Made by a program: the position numbers and the translations under genes | The notes under the pieces: model-generated | Seen by the model: the letters and a program-made list of their open reading frames with translations, nothing else | The model's database searches: none | What the model was told of the DNA's origin: nothing | Shown here: in pieces, positions 56,594 through 64,000 of the stretch | Layout of the letters: every line of letters starts with the position of its first letter | Numbering within the stretch: the first letter of the stretch is position 1 | DNA from: Idiomarina aquatica | GTDB lineage: Bacteria > Pseudomonadota > Gammaproteobacteria > Enterobacterales > Alteromonadaceae | Assembly (NCBI RefSeq): GCF_003987185.1 | Contig: NZ_PIPS01000002.1 | Coordinates: forward strand, 1-64,000 | DNA: 64,000 nt | Reading direction: 5' to 3'

Positions 56594-58243
56594 CTAACCA
56601 CTAACGTTTGTCACATCAACTTTTAATGTGAGCCGTTGCCCTGGCTGCAAATAACGGCTACGGTTAATGTTGTTCCATTGTTCAATATCACGAATACTGA
56701 CATTAAACTTATCCGCAATGCGAGCCAGTGAGTCACCATTTCGTACCTGATAGGTGATGGTTCTTATTAAACCAGCAGCACGCTCAGATGACGAGCTATT
56801 TTTTGACCAAATGACAAGTTTTTGTCCCGGCCGTAAAAAATCACCCGGTGCCATGCCGTTCCACTTTGCCAGCTCGCGCGTGCCGACATCGTACATACGG
56901 CTGATGTCCCACAACGTGTCCCCGGCCTGAACAACATATTCGGTCTTACTGCCGTCGCGTTGACGATCCTGAGTCGCCAGTAAGCGTTGCCCCTGAGACA
57001 AGGTATAATCACTCAGTTCATTACTGGCCACCGGGATCAGCAAAAACTCACCGGCACGGATGATGTGGCTACTGATGTCATTAACTTGTTGAATCACTTC
57101 CACAGAGGTGTGGTATTGCTTTGCGATGGTTAACAAACTCTCGCCGGAACGAACCTGGTGACGCTGCCAGCTTAACCATTGTTTCGGGTCTGAGTTGGCG
57201 ATGGCCTGTTCAAATTGTTGGGCATTTTGTTGTGGCAACAGTAACCGGTGCGGGCCGCTGGGGGCGGTGGACCAGCGATTATAAGCCGAATTATAGGTGT
57301 GCAACAGTTCTAACGGCATACCGGCCATATCCGCCGCCTTTGCCAAATCGATTTGCGCAGGTAGCTCAACGACTTCTAGTTGCGGCTGGTTTTCGATGGG
57401 GTACCAGACAATACCGTATTTTTCACTGTTGGCAAGAATGTCAGAGAGCGCAAGAAGTTTGGGGACATAAGCGCGGGTTTCACGGGGTAAATCGAGCGAC
57501 CAGAAATCGGTTGGTTTACCGGCCCGTTGATTTTTTCGAATGGCGCGACCAACACGCCCCTGACCTGAATTGTAGGCGGCCAGCGCATGCATCCAGTTGC
57601 CGTCAAAGTAATCGTAAAGATCTTCCAGGTAATCCAGAGCCGCGTGTGTCGCCGCGTAAACATCGCGGCGACCATCGTACCACCAGTTGATGTCTAAGCC
57701 ATAATGACGGGCGGTGCCCGGGATAAATTGCCATACGCCGGACGCGCTGCCATGGCTGTACGCGAACGGATCAAATGCGCTCTCAACAATCGGCAACAAC
57801 ACCAGATCCATTGGCAGTTGGCGTTTTTCAATTTCTTCAACAATCAGATGCAGAAATGGCTCAGCGCGTTTACCGACACGTTCTAAATAGTCCGGATGGC
57901 TCAGGTACCAGTTACGTTGTGCTTGCAAGCGCGGATTTTCCGGCGCCTTGAACTGCAACTGCTGACGAATGCGTTGCCACAGATCTTGTTCCGGCACAGT
58001 CGCCGCCTGAGCGGTCGCCTGATCTTTCAAATAGCCGGTGCCCAGCGCCAGCTCAGGGACTGCTTGCAACGACAGCGGCTGCTCTTGCTGCACCTCCGGT
58101 TCACGACTTGGCTCGGCAGTGGCTTGTTCACTGTTCACGCGTTGTTCGTCTAAAAACCAAGTTTCCGGAGCAGTGCTTTGGCAGCCAGCCAAAAAAAGTG
58201 CGGAAAACGAGGCTACAGCAACAGGGACAATCGTCAACTTCAT
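56594..58243 (-). CDS. mltD: Membrane-bound lytic murein transglycosylase D
   Basis: Cleaves peptidoglycan glycan strands with formation of 1,6-anhydro-MurNAc. The 549 residues begin with a lipoprotein signal ending at Cys21 (LFLAGC). The SLT domain is at about 120-270, with catalytic Glu154 in LPIVESAFDP and the ASGVWQFIPGTARHYGL motif. Three LysM peptidoglycan-binding repeats follow: HQVRSGESLLTIAKQY, EYVVQAGDTLWDISRMY and TYQVRNGDSLARIADKF. The mltD-gloB order is that of E. coli. It is followed by a co-directional small exported protein. Confidence 0.95.
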   Translation of the reverse strand: MKLTIVPVAVASFSALFLAGCQSTAPETWFLDEQRVNSEQATAEPSREPEVQQEQPLSLQAVPELALGTGYLKDQATAQAATVPEQDLWQRIRQQLQFKAPENPRLQAQRNWYLSHPDYLERVGKRAEPFLHLIVEEIEKRQLPMDLVLLPIVESAFDPFAYSHGSASGVWQFIPGTARHYGLDINWWYDGRRDVYAATHAALDYLEDLYDYFDGNWMHALAAYNSGQGRVGRAIRKNQRAGKPTDFWSLDLPRETRAYVPKLLALSDILANSEKYGIVWYPIENQPQLEVVELPAQIDLAKAADMAGMPLELLHTYNSAYNRWSTAPSGPHRLLLPQQNAQQFEQAIANSDPKQWLSWQRHQVRSGESLLTIAKQYHTSVEVIQQVNDISSHIIRAGEFLLIPVASNELSDYTLSQGQRLLATQDRQRDGSKTEYVVQAGDTLWDISRMYDVGTRELAKWNGMAPGDFLRPGQKLVIWSKNSSSSERAAGLIRTITYQVRNGDSLARIADKFNVSIRDIEQWNNINRSRYLQPGQRLTLKVDVTNVSG

Positions 58244-58291
58244 GCAGTTATTATTCTCTGGTTATTTTTAAAACGATTCGAGTTTAATGAA

Positions 58292-59053
58292 TTATGCGTT
58301 GTCTTTCCACTGTCGAATGGTGGCGAAAACCTCGGCGTCACCATTCAATGACTGGCCGGCATGTTCTTCCGCCGCGGCAATCACGGCGGTTTGGTCGAAA
58401 CGTAAAAAAGGGTTAATCGCCAGCTCCAATTGCATTGAGCTGGGTAAGGTCACTTGCTGTTGCTGTCGCATCAGCTTTATTTTTTCCAGGTAGCTGTGCA
58501 GTACCGCGTTATTCGGTTCAACCAGTTTGGCAAACGTCAGGTTCGCCTGGGTGTACTCATGAGCGCAGAAAACTCGAGTGTCGCCCGGCAATCGCCGTAA
58601 CTTTTTCAGCGACTCGACATACATTTCCGGGTTGCCCTCAAACATTCTCCCACAACCACCGGAAAACAGGGTATCACCACAAAACAAAAAGCCGTGATGA
58701 TGGAAACTGATATGATCCAGGGTATGACCCGGGGTAGCCAGTACGTCAAAGGTCTTGCCCAGCCGTTGTACCTGCTCGCCTTCACTGAGCGGGTGGTCAA
58801 TGGCTTTAATGCGCGAGTCCCGCGGGCCAAATACCGGTGCCGGAAAATCGTCCAGTAATGGCTCCAGACCATCGGTGTGATCCCAATGGTGGTGGGTTAT
58901 GAAATAGCTGTCAACACGGGCATCATGGCGCTTTAGCCAATCTTTGACCGGCTCCGCATCACCCGGATCAACCACGATAACGGTGTTGTCACTGCCGGGC
59001 TGAATTAACCAAATGTAATTATCATCGTACGCCTTAATCGGATGTACTCGCAT
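58292..59053 (-). CDS. gloB: Hydroxyacylglutathione hydrolase (glyoxalase II)
   Basis: Hydrolyses S-lactoylglutathione to lactate and glutathione, the second step of methylglyoxal detoxification. The 253 residues form a metallo-beta-lactamase fold with the binuclear metal motif THHHWDHTDG near residues 53-62, then ATPGHTLDHISF near 104, LFCGDTLFSGGCGRMFEG near 121 and VFCAHEYT near 161. Length and motifs match the family. An AGGG site precedes the ATG. It diverges from the yafS-like gene with 61 bases between starts. Confidence 0.96.
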   Translation of the reverse strand: MRVHPIKAYDDNYIWLIQPGSDNTVIVVDPGDAEPVKDWLKRHDARVDSYFITHHHWDHTDGLEPLLDDFPAPVFGPRDSRIKAIDHPLSEGEQVQRLGKTFDVLATPGHTLDHISFHHHGFLFCGDTLFSGGCGRMFEGNPEMYVESLKKLRRLPGDTRVFCAHEYTQANLTFAKLVEPNNAVLHSYLEKIKLMRQQQQVTLPSSMQLELAINPFLRFDQTAVIAAAEEHAGQSLNGDAEVFATIRQWKDNA

Positions 59054-59114
59054 ATGGCCCTCATTAACGCTAGGATAAAGTTACTGGTATTAGCCTAACA
59101 CAAAGGAGCCGCCG

Positions 59115-59909
59115 GTGTTGTTAAAGCCTGCTTATAGCCCATCGCGGTTGCCATCTCCGCGAAGCTGGAATGAGCTTGCCTGTGGCGAATACATTCGCGC
59201 GCAAACGCAGATGTTGCTGGATGACTATGGTCGACGTCTGCGGGCCGGAACCACCGTGGGCTTGGGCAATCTGGCTGAACAACTTCAGTATCAGGCTTTT
59301 AGTCTGAATAAGCCGTTTATTGTTGCACCACACATCCAGCGGGCGGGAATCCGCGCGCAACTCGAGCATTTACCGATTAAGAATGCGGTGGCAGATCAGG
59401 TTATCTTGCCCTTTGTACTTGAATTTTGCCGTGACCCCCATCAGATCTTAAGGGAAGTGAACCGAATATTAGCCGATGACGGGTATATTTTTTTGACCGG
59501 GTTCAACCCCTTTAGTCCGGCATTGTTGAGTGGCTGGCTACCCGGTCGGCGCAAAGGCTTTCCCTGGTCAGGACGCTACTTTTCGGCGTTGCGGGTTAAG
59601 GATTGGCTGTCGCTGTTGGGTTATGAAATTGTGCAACAGGATTATTATATTGGTCGCTTTTTAGTGAGTGATGCGGAGGTCGCTGAGCACAGCCAGAAAA
59701 ACGTTTGGACTGAAACGCTGTGCCGCAAGCTACCGCTGTTGAACAGCGGCTATGCGATTTTAGCGCGTAAATGTGTTTACCTGCGGCGACCACGACTGCA
59801 ACTGCGCGAGACGGCACGCTTGACCCGACAGCCAGTAGCGGCGGCGCGGGTTAAAGCATTGGATATTCATTCGACATTAAACAGAGATAATGAGGTACTG
59901 CATGATTGA
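59115..59909 (+). CDS. SAM-dependent methyltransferase-like protein (YafS-like)
   Basis: A 264-residue class I methyltransferase-fold protein. It keeps the post-motif region LPFVLEFCRDPHQILREVNRILADDGYIFLTGFNP near residues 95-130. The glycine-rich SAM motif expected near the N-terminal third is weak (GLGNLAEQLQYQAF), so SAM binding is uncertain. Its place between gloB and rnhA-dnaQ is that of yafS in E. coli. Substrate unknown. Translation starts at GTG with an AAGGAG site. The last eight bases overlap the rhodanese gene. Confidence 0.85.
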   Translation: MLLKPAYSPSRLPSPRSWNELACGEYIRAQTQMLLDDYGRRLRAGTTVGLGNLAEQLQYQAFSLNKPFIVAPHIQRAGIRAQLEHLPIKNAVADQVILPFVLEFCRDPHQILREVNRILADDGYIFLTGFNPFSPALLSGWLPGRRKGFPWSGRYFSALRVKDWLSLLGYEIVQQDYYIGRFLVSDAEVAEHSQKNVWTETLCRKLPLLNSGYAILARKCVYLRRPRLQLRETARLTRQPVAAARVKALDIHSTLNRDNEVLHD

Positions 59910-60294
59910 TGCAATGAAACTTTGCCAAATGGCAAAAAATAACGTGAACGAAGTCACTACCGAGCAGTTACAACAAGCACTTCGTGATGGCGCCCGGATC
60001 ATCGATGTACGTGAACCTGCGGAGTACGCTCAGGGCCACATTCGTGAAGCCGTTAATATGCCGCGTGGCGTATTAGAGATGCAGTTAAATCAGCACCCGG
60101 ATGTTGCCGGCTATGACGATGCGTTGCAACGTATTGCCGACAAACCACTTTATCTTATCTGTAAAACCGGTGGACGCTCCGCACTGGCGGCAGAAAGTTT
60201 AGAGCGTATGGGGTTTGACAAGGTGTACAGCGTTAATGGCGGTATGAGCGCCTGGGCAGAAGAAAAACGCCCGGTGGTTGCCGGCGAAAGTTAA
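59902..60294 (+). CDS. Rhodanese-domain protein
   Basis: A single rhodanese domain of about 130 residues. The family signature is ARIIDVREPAEYAQGHIREAVNMPRG near residues 30-55 and the active-site loop CKTGGRS holds the sulfur-accepting cysteine (C-x5-type loop). There is no signal peptide, so it works in the cytoplasm, probably as a sulfur carrier; the acceptor is unknown. The ATG at 59902 has a GAGG six bases ahead and overlaps the preceding gene, and an ATG four codons earlier is also possible. It converges with rnhA. Confidence 0.88.
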   Translation: MIDAMKLCQMAKNNVNEVTTEQLQQALRDGARIIDVREPAEYAQGHIREAVNMPRGVLEMQLNQHPDVAGYDDALQRIADKPLYLICKTGGRSALAAESLERMGFDKVYSVNGGMSAWAEEKRPVVAGES

Positions 60295-60304
60295 CGACTA
60301 ATGG

Positions 60305-60784
60305 TCACTCCGGATTGGGCTGATAGCCTTTATCCTCGCGAAGCTTTGAGCCGCTCGCCGCCGCGCGGGCGAGTTCATCGCAGCGTTCGTTCTGCGGATG
60401 CCCGGAGTGCCCCTTAACCCAATCCCAGCGAACGGTGTGGCGCTGCAGTTCGGTGTCAAGTTGCTGCCACAAATCCTGATTTTTCACCGGCTTTTTTGCG
60501 GCGGTACGCCAACCGTTACGCTTCCAGCCGGCCATCCACTTTTCGATACCTTGCTTAACGTACTGGCTGTCGGTTGTAATGACCACATGACAGGCGCGTT
60601 TTAGGGCGCGCAGTCCTTCAATACAGGCCAGCATTTCCATGCGGTTGTTGGTGGTACAGGTAAACCCCGCGCTGAGTTCCTTGCTGTGTCCGTTGTATTC
60701 TAATACCACCCCGTAGCCACCCGGGCCGGGATTTCCCAGGCAGGAACCGTCAGTATACAAATGCACAGCGTTTGTGTTGGTCAT
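60305..60784 (-). CDS. rnhA: Ribonuclease HI
   Basis: Degrades RNA in RNA-DNA hybrids. The 159 residues contain the full catalytic set: Asp in [17 protein letters not shown] near residue 12, Glu in [13 protein letters not shown] near 49, Asp in [15 protein letters not shown] near 71 and the [16 protein letters not shown] segment near 125-140. It diverges from dnaQ with 52 bases between starts, the same arrangement as in E. coli, where the two promoters overlap. Confidence 0.97.
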   Translation of the reverse strand: MTNTNAVHLYTDGSCLGNPGPGGYGVVLEYNGHSKELSAGFTCTTNNRMEMLACIEGLRALKRACHVVITTDSQYVKQGIEKWMAGWKRNGWRTAAKKPVKNQDLWQQLDTELQRHTVRWDWVKGHSGHPQNERCDELARAAASGSKLREDKGYQPNPE

Positions 60785-60836
60785 AAATATTGCTACTATT
60801 AGCTCAAATTTGGTCAGAGTATATCAGGAAATAAGC

Positions 60837-61547
60837 ATGCGTCAGGTGGTATTGGATACCGAAACAACCGGTATTAACCCCGCAGAGGGTCATCGAATTA
60901 TCGAAATTGGTTGTGTTGAAGTGATTGACCGTAAGTTGACGGGCAACCACTATCACGTCTATATCAATCCGGAGCGCGTGGTTGAGCAAGAAGCCATCGA
61001 AGTGCACGGGATTACCAACGACTTTCTTGCCGACAAACCGGTTTTTGCGCAAATTGTTGATGATTTTCTGGCTTTTATTAAAGGCGCCCAGCTTGTTATT
61101 CATAACGCTCCCTTCGACGTCGGTCACATGGACGCTGAGTTTACCCGGTTACAGGCCGGTTATGGCAAAACCACCGACTACTGCACGGTACTCGATTCAC
61201 TGCAATTAGCACGGGAGATGCGCCCCGGCCAACGCAATAGCCTTGACGCATTGTGTAAAGCCTATGAGGTCGATAACTCAGCACGGGAACTGCACGGCGC
61301 ATTGCTTGACGCCGAGATCCTTGCCGATGTCTATCTGACCATGACCGGTGGTCAAACCGATTTGAATTTACACAACAGTCAACAGCGGGGCGCTGCGCAT
61401 GGTCCTGGCGAAGTACAACATCAACCGGTAAAAAATCGACCAGCGCTTAAGGTTTTAGCAGCAACGGCCGATGAACTAGAACAACATCAGCAGCGCCTGG
61501 CGCGCGTAAAAGATGAGGGTGGTAAGTGTCTGTGGCTCGAGTCCTGA
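60837..61547 (+). CDS. dnaQ: DNA polymerase III epsilon subunit (proofreading exonuclease)
   Basis: 3'-5' proofreading exonuclease of the replicative polymerase. The 236 residues have the DEDDh active-site motifs: Exo I VLDTETTG near 5-12, Exo II VIHNAPFDVGHMD near 94-106 and Exo III HGALLDAEILADVY near 158-171. The C-terminal tail after about 185 binds the alpha subunit. The ATG at 60837 has an AGGAA site and gives the family N-terminus; the frame is open upstream. The end overlaps the next gene by 22 bases. Confidence 0.96.
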   Translation: MRQVVLDTETTGINPAEGHRIIEIGCVEVIDRKLTGNHYHVYINPERVVEQEAIEVHGITNDFLADKPVFAQIVDDFLAFIKGAQLVIHNAPFDVGHMDAEFTRLQAGYGKTTDYCTVLDSLQLAREMRPGQRNSLDALCKAYEVDNSARELHGALLDAEILADVYLTMTGGQTDLNLHNSQQRGAAHGPGEVQHQPVKNRPALKVLAATADELEQHQQRLARVKDEGGKCLWLES

Positions 61548-62842
61548 CCATTATTATGTTGTGCTGGCTGCTTCCTGCGGGGCTGGTGCTGGCACAACAA
61601 TCCGATGCAACAAACGATGGCATGGAGTTAATTGATAACTCGATGAATAACCTGTTGCCGATTGAGGGGCAGCGGTTTCGTATTGATGCCAATGTCGATG
61701 AAATCACCTTGTTATTCTTCCGCGAACCGGAAAGCGCGCCATTGATTCTGATCCGGCCCGACGGCAGCAAATGGTACGACAGCGATTACCCACTGGAACG
61801 GGTCACCTGGTATACCGACCCTAATTTCGACATGATCAAAATCGTCGATCCGGAACCTGGTCCCTGGCAGGTAGCGGGCCGCGTTGATGAAAAAAATAAA
61901 GCGGTTATTGTTTCTTCTATTCGCTTTGAGGCTGAGCCTTTACCACAGCAGTTGTTTGAAAACGAACAGTTGAAAGTGGAGGGGGTGTTATACAATGGCG
62001 ATGAGCGAGTAAAAACCGCCCGTTTTCGTGAAACTGTGTTGCTGGATGTGCTGTTCGTCAGTAGCAACAATCCGGACTTTGATAACTTTGGCGCCGATCC
62101 TAAGCGTGTCGCTGAATTTGAGGATAATGGGCAGGGCTACGATGAAGTCCCCGGGGATGGAGTGTTCACCGGGCGCTTTGCGTTAGATCTTGTCCCCGGC
62201 GAGTACATACCGACTTACCAGCTTGAAACACCGTTGTACGAGCGTTCGTTTGAGGATAATCCTGTTATCGTAGAAGCGCAGCCAATCACATTTGAGTTTG
62301 AGCTCAGTGAAGAGCGTGGTGCGGATAACGTGTTAAAGGTTAAGGTGAACGATGCCTTAATTCGTCCGAAGAGCGTAGCCATTAACGGCATCATTAGTTA
62401 CCCCAATGGCGAGGAGCGACGATTTTCGGTAACGCAAATCGAAAAATTCCCGCATGCCGTGCCGTTGGACAACCTTGCTTATGGCAAGCACCGGGTTGAA
62501 CTGTCGGTCTTTGCGACCTCGCAACAAGGACGAGAGATTGAGTTAGCACTGGATGATTTGAGTTTTATTTCGGTAGAGCCGGTTAAAAAGCTCAGCGCGG
62601 CCGAGCGAGCTGAACAGGCCCGACAGGAAGCCGAGCGTCAGGCAGCCATCGAACGTCAGCAACGCGAGGCTGAAGAGCGCCAATTGATGATTAATTTACT
62701 CATTGTGGTCATCATTAATGTTATTTTAATCGCCGCGGCCATTTTATGGGTCTGGTGGAAACGTCGGCAGCGCAACAATCGGGCGCAGGCTGGTGCTGAA
62801 AATAACGACAGTAATAAGGGCAAAATAGAAAAATCTGATTAA
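61526..62842 (+). CDS. Exported, C-terminally anchored protein (TIGR03503-like)
   Basis: A 438-residue protein that resembles the TIGR03503 family of marine gammaproteobacteria, whose function is unknown. It has a signal peptide (residues 1-23, ending VLAQ) and a long beta-rich periplasmic part with repeated strand patterns (DEITLLFFREPESAPLILIR near the N-terminus). A charged helical segment rich in Glu/Arg/Gln follows (AERAEQARQEAERQAAIERQ), then one membrane helix near residues 392-414 and a short polar tail. The predicted topology is a large periplasmic domain anchored by a C-terminal helix. It starts at GTG within the end of dnaQ, with GAGGG ahead, so translation is coupled. The family name is from recall and should be checked. 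Confidence 0.78.
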   Translation: MSVARVLTIIMLCWLLPAGLVLAQQSDATNDGMELIDNSMNNLLPIEGQRFRIDANVDEITLLFFREPESAPLILIRPDGSKWYDSDYPLERVTWYTDPNFDMIKIVDPEPGPWQVAGRVDEKNKAVIVSSIRFEAEPLPQQLFENEQLKVEGVLYNGDERVKTARFRETVLLDVLFVSSNNPDFDNFGADPKRVAEFEDNGQGYDEVPGDGVFTGRFALDLVPGEYIPTYQLETPLYERSFEDNPVIVEAQPITFEFELSEERGADNVLKVKVNDALIRPKSVAINGIISYPNGEERRFSVTQIEKFPHAVPLDNLAYGKHRVELSVFATSQQGREIELALDDLSFISVEPVKKLSAAERAEQARQEAERQAAIERQQREAEERQLMINLLIVVIINVILIAAAILWVWWKRRQRNNRAQAGAENNDSNKGKIEKSD

Positions 62843-62909
62843 AAAAGCGGTAATCTGAGTAATATTCAGTCAAACGGTCATTTTGTTTAAAAATTTATGA
62901 AAAAAAGGG

Positions 62910-62938
62910 TTGACTGTTTTGCCCCTCGCTCGTAATAT
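62910..62938 (+). promoter_or_regulatory. Sigma-70 promoter of the tRNA-Asp pair
   Basis: TTGACT at 62910-62915 and TAATAT at 62933-62938 are separated by 17 bases. A G/C-rich discriminator follows, as at the other tRNA promoter in the window. Confidence 0.82.
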
Positions 62939-62980
62939 TCACGCCGCGTTGAGGGGAGAGCCTCAACAGCGGTTAAGTGT

Positions 62981-63057
62981 GGAGCGGTAGTTCAGTTGGT
63001 TAGAATGCCGGCCTGTCACGCCGGAGGTCGCGGGTTCGAGTCCCGTCCGCTCCGCCA
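62981..63057 (+). tRNA. tRNA-Asp (anticodon GUC)
   Basis: A 77-nt tRNA with acceptor GGAGCGG paired with CCGCTCC, anticodon loop CTGTCAC giving GUC, normal D and T arms and an encoded CCA. First of two identical tandem copies. Confidence 0.98.
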
Positions 63058-63068
63058 CCTTAACCTCG

Positions 63069-63103
63069 ACCTTTACCCAAAGGTCACCACATCTCAGATG
63101 TGG
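63069..63103 (+). repeat. Two small hairpins between the tRNA-Asp genes
   Basis: ACCTTT/AAAGGT (63069-63084, 4-base loop) and CCACATCT/AGATGTGG (63087-63103, 1-base loop) fill the spacer between the tRNA copies. The second includes the first two bases of the downstream tRNA. They may influence processing; no terminator T-run is present. Confidence 0.45.
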
Positions 63104-63178
63104 AGCGGTAGTTCAGTTGGTTAGAATGCCGGCCTGTCACGCCGGAGGTCGCGGGTTCGAGTCCCGTCCGCTCCGCCA
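63102..63178 (+). tRNA. tRNA-Asp (anticodon GUC), second copy
   Basis: Identical in sequence to the first tRNA-Asp, with encoded CCA; 44 bases separate the two. A terminator follows four bases later. Confidence 0.98.
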
Positions 63179-63182
63179 TCTC

Positions 63183-63217
63183 AAAAAACACGCCTTCGAG
63201 CGTGTTTTTTTGTTTTT
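63183..63217 (+). terminator. Intrinsic terminator after the tRNA-Asp pair
   Basis: AAAAAACACGC pairs with GCGTGTTTTTT around CTTCGA, then more T residues. It ends the tRNA transcript. Confidence 0.93.
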
Positions 63218-63343
63218 GTCCTCTGTATCTGCAACATCCATTTACCGTTTATTTGCGCTTTTCTGCCGTGCAGCTCTTGAGCCTGGCGCCATCCGCGACT
63301 AGAGTATTGGCGCACTTAATTATAATCCAGCGGGAGAATACCA

Positions 63344-64000
63344 ATGCGTAAAACATTAGTTGCCGTTGCCATTGGCGCAGCTGTATCACTGAGCGCGTGT
63401 AGCGACAATGAGCAGCAAGCGACGGCCAATCAACAAACCGAACAACAAGCGGCCGAAGCAACTCAGCAGCCAGCAGAGCAGCAAAACCCATTTTTCACGG
63501 CGAGCACCTTGCAATACGAAGCGCCGGATTTCAATAAAATTAAGTTTGAACATTTTGCCCCAGCCTTCGAAAGAGGCATGGCAGAACACATGGCAGAAAT
63601 TGAGGCCATTGCCAACAATTCCGAGCAGCCAACGTTCGAAAACACCATCGTCGCGATGGAAAAATCAGGCGCTATCCTCAATCGCGTGAGCTCAGTGTTC
63701 TATAACCTGTCGTCGTCGCACTCCAACGATGATATTCGTGCCTTGCAAGCTGAGCTGGCACCAAAAATGGCCGCTCACAGCGACAACATCAGTCTTAATG
63801 CGAATTTATTTGCACGGGTAAAAAGTTTGTATGAGCAGCGTGATGAGCTGAACCTGGATGCGGAAAGCCTGCGTCTGTTAGAAGAAACGTACAAAGATTT
63901 TGTTCGTTCGGGCGCGCAGTTGAATGAGCAAGAGAAAGCGCAAATTCGTGAAGTGAACGAACAGCTTTCCAGTCTGACCAATGAATTCCGTGACGGACTG
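63344..64000 (+). CDS. M3-family peptidase lipoprotein, N-terminal part (runs off the window)
   Basis: The first ~219 residues of a peptidase open at the window edge. A lipoprotein signal ends at a cysteine in SLSAC near residue 19, followed by a low-complexity Gln/Ala/Glu/Thr spacer to about residue 47. The region after that (FNKIKFEHFAPAFERGM, EQPTFENTIVAME, NRVSSVFYNLSSSHSND, LRLLEETYKDFVRSGAQL) matches the N-terminal helices of peptidyl-dipeptidase Dcp and oligopeptidase A. The zinc motif HEFGH would lie beyond the window and is not seen. Membrane-anchored forms act on peptides in the periplasm. The ATG at 63344 has a GGGAGA site. Confidence 0.85.
   Translation, partial: MRKTLVAVAIGAAVSLSACSDNEQQATANQQTEQQAAEATQQPAEQQNPFFTASTLQYEAPDFNKIKFEHFAPAFERGMAEHMAEIEAIANNSEQPTFENTIVAMEKSGAILNRVSSVFYNLSSSHSNDDIRALQAELAPKMAAHSDNISLNANLFARVKSLYEQRDELNLDAESLRLLEETYKDFVRSGAQLNEQEKAQIREVNEQLSSLTNEFRDGL

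Noticed and set aside
63117-63302. Open frame of 61 codons on the plus strand starting inside tRNA-Asp
   Set aside because: Its first third is tRNA sequence (the HAGGRGFESRPLRH-type read-through) and the rest is terminator; no ribosome site.

Overview
The window is a 64 kb piece of a gammaproteobacterial chromosome of roughly even base composition. The gene set points to a marine Alteromonadales bacterium, most likely in or near Idiomarinaceae: SMC-ScpA-ScpB condensin instead of MukBEF, smc-zipA-ligA order, the mltD-gloB-yafS-rnhA-dnaQ order, ypjD-corB divergent from ffh, a sodium-pumping oxaloacetate decarboxylase (oadGAB), and several exported amidohydrolases and peptidases. The family-level placement is inference from gene content and synteny. 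No insertion sequence, prophage, CRISPR array or integrase was found, and no stretch over 300 bases lacks a feature.

Layout. 78-6817: a tight plus-strand run of fadH, RNase AM (yciV), yciO, scpA, scpB, rluB and an agmatine-deiminase-family gene, mostly with overlapping or touching ends. 6756-9425 (minus): a TPR/GGDEF diguanylate cyclase and a SIMPL-domain exported protein. 9468-12941: recX, alaS, csrA. 13138-13431: tRNA-Ser(GCU) and two tRNA-Arg(ACG). 13560-16792: oadG, oadA, oadB behind a leader with phased direct repeats. 16809-19590 (minus): a hybrid histidine kinase and a 57-residue membrane protein. 19751-22118: gshA and a lipoprotein transglycosylase. 22115-24219 (minus): ypjD-corB. 24390-27851: ffh, then rpsP-rimM-trmD-rplS. 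28009-29809: a DnaJ-related protein and tyrA. 29828-31392: a lone receiver protein and a convergent cytochrome b561 / cytochrome c' pair. 31544-35925: two exported amidohydrolase-family proteins.

35991-40707 is a signalling block. It holds a double-receiver protein whose first receiver has lost its phospho-acceptor, a STAS antagonist overlapping a receiver-PP2C-ATPase protein (HsbA/HsbR-like partner switch), and on the other strand a soluble histidine kinase, a membrane-anchored helical protein of unknown role and a YciH/SUI1 protein. 40810-48282 is housekeeping metabolism: cysB, sdaA, a CoA-type Nudix hydrolase with pabB, class I fumarase and rmuC. 48161-49432 (minus) holds a PAS-like hypothetical gene and cysZ. 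49548-56035 is smc, zipA, ligA; the SMC arms are extraordinarily glutamine-rich. 56074-58243 (minus) is mltD with a small exported hypothetical. 58292-62842 holds gloB, a yafS-like methyltransferase, a rhodanese, rnhA, dnaQ and a membrane-anchored protein. Two tRNA-Asp genes follow, and the window ends inside an M3 peptidase lipoprotein gene.

The most unusual features are the degenerate-receiver plus partner-switch cluster, the paired amidohydrolase proteins in which two of three barrels lack the metal motif, the phased repeats before oadGAB, the glutamine-saturated SMC arms with a possibly leaderless smc promoter, and small or antisense elements such as the 57-residue membrane protein and a minus-oriented terminator after gshA.
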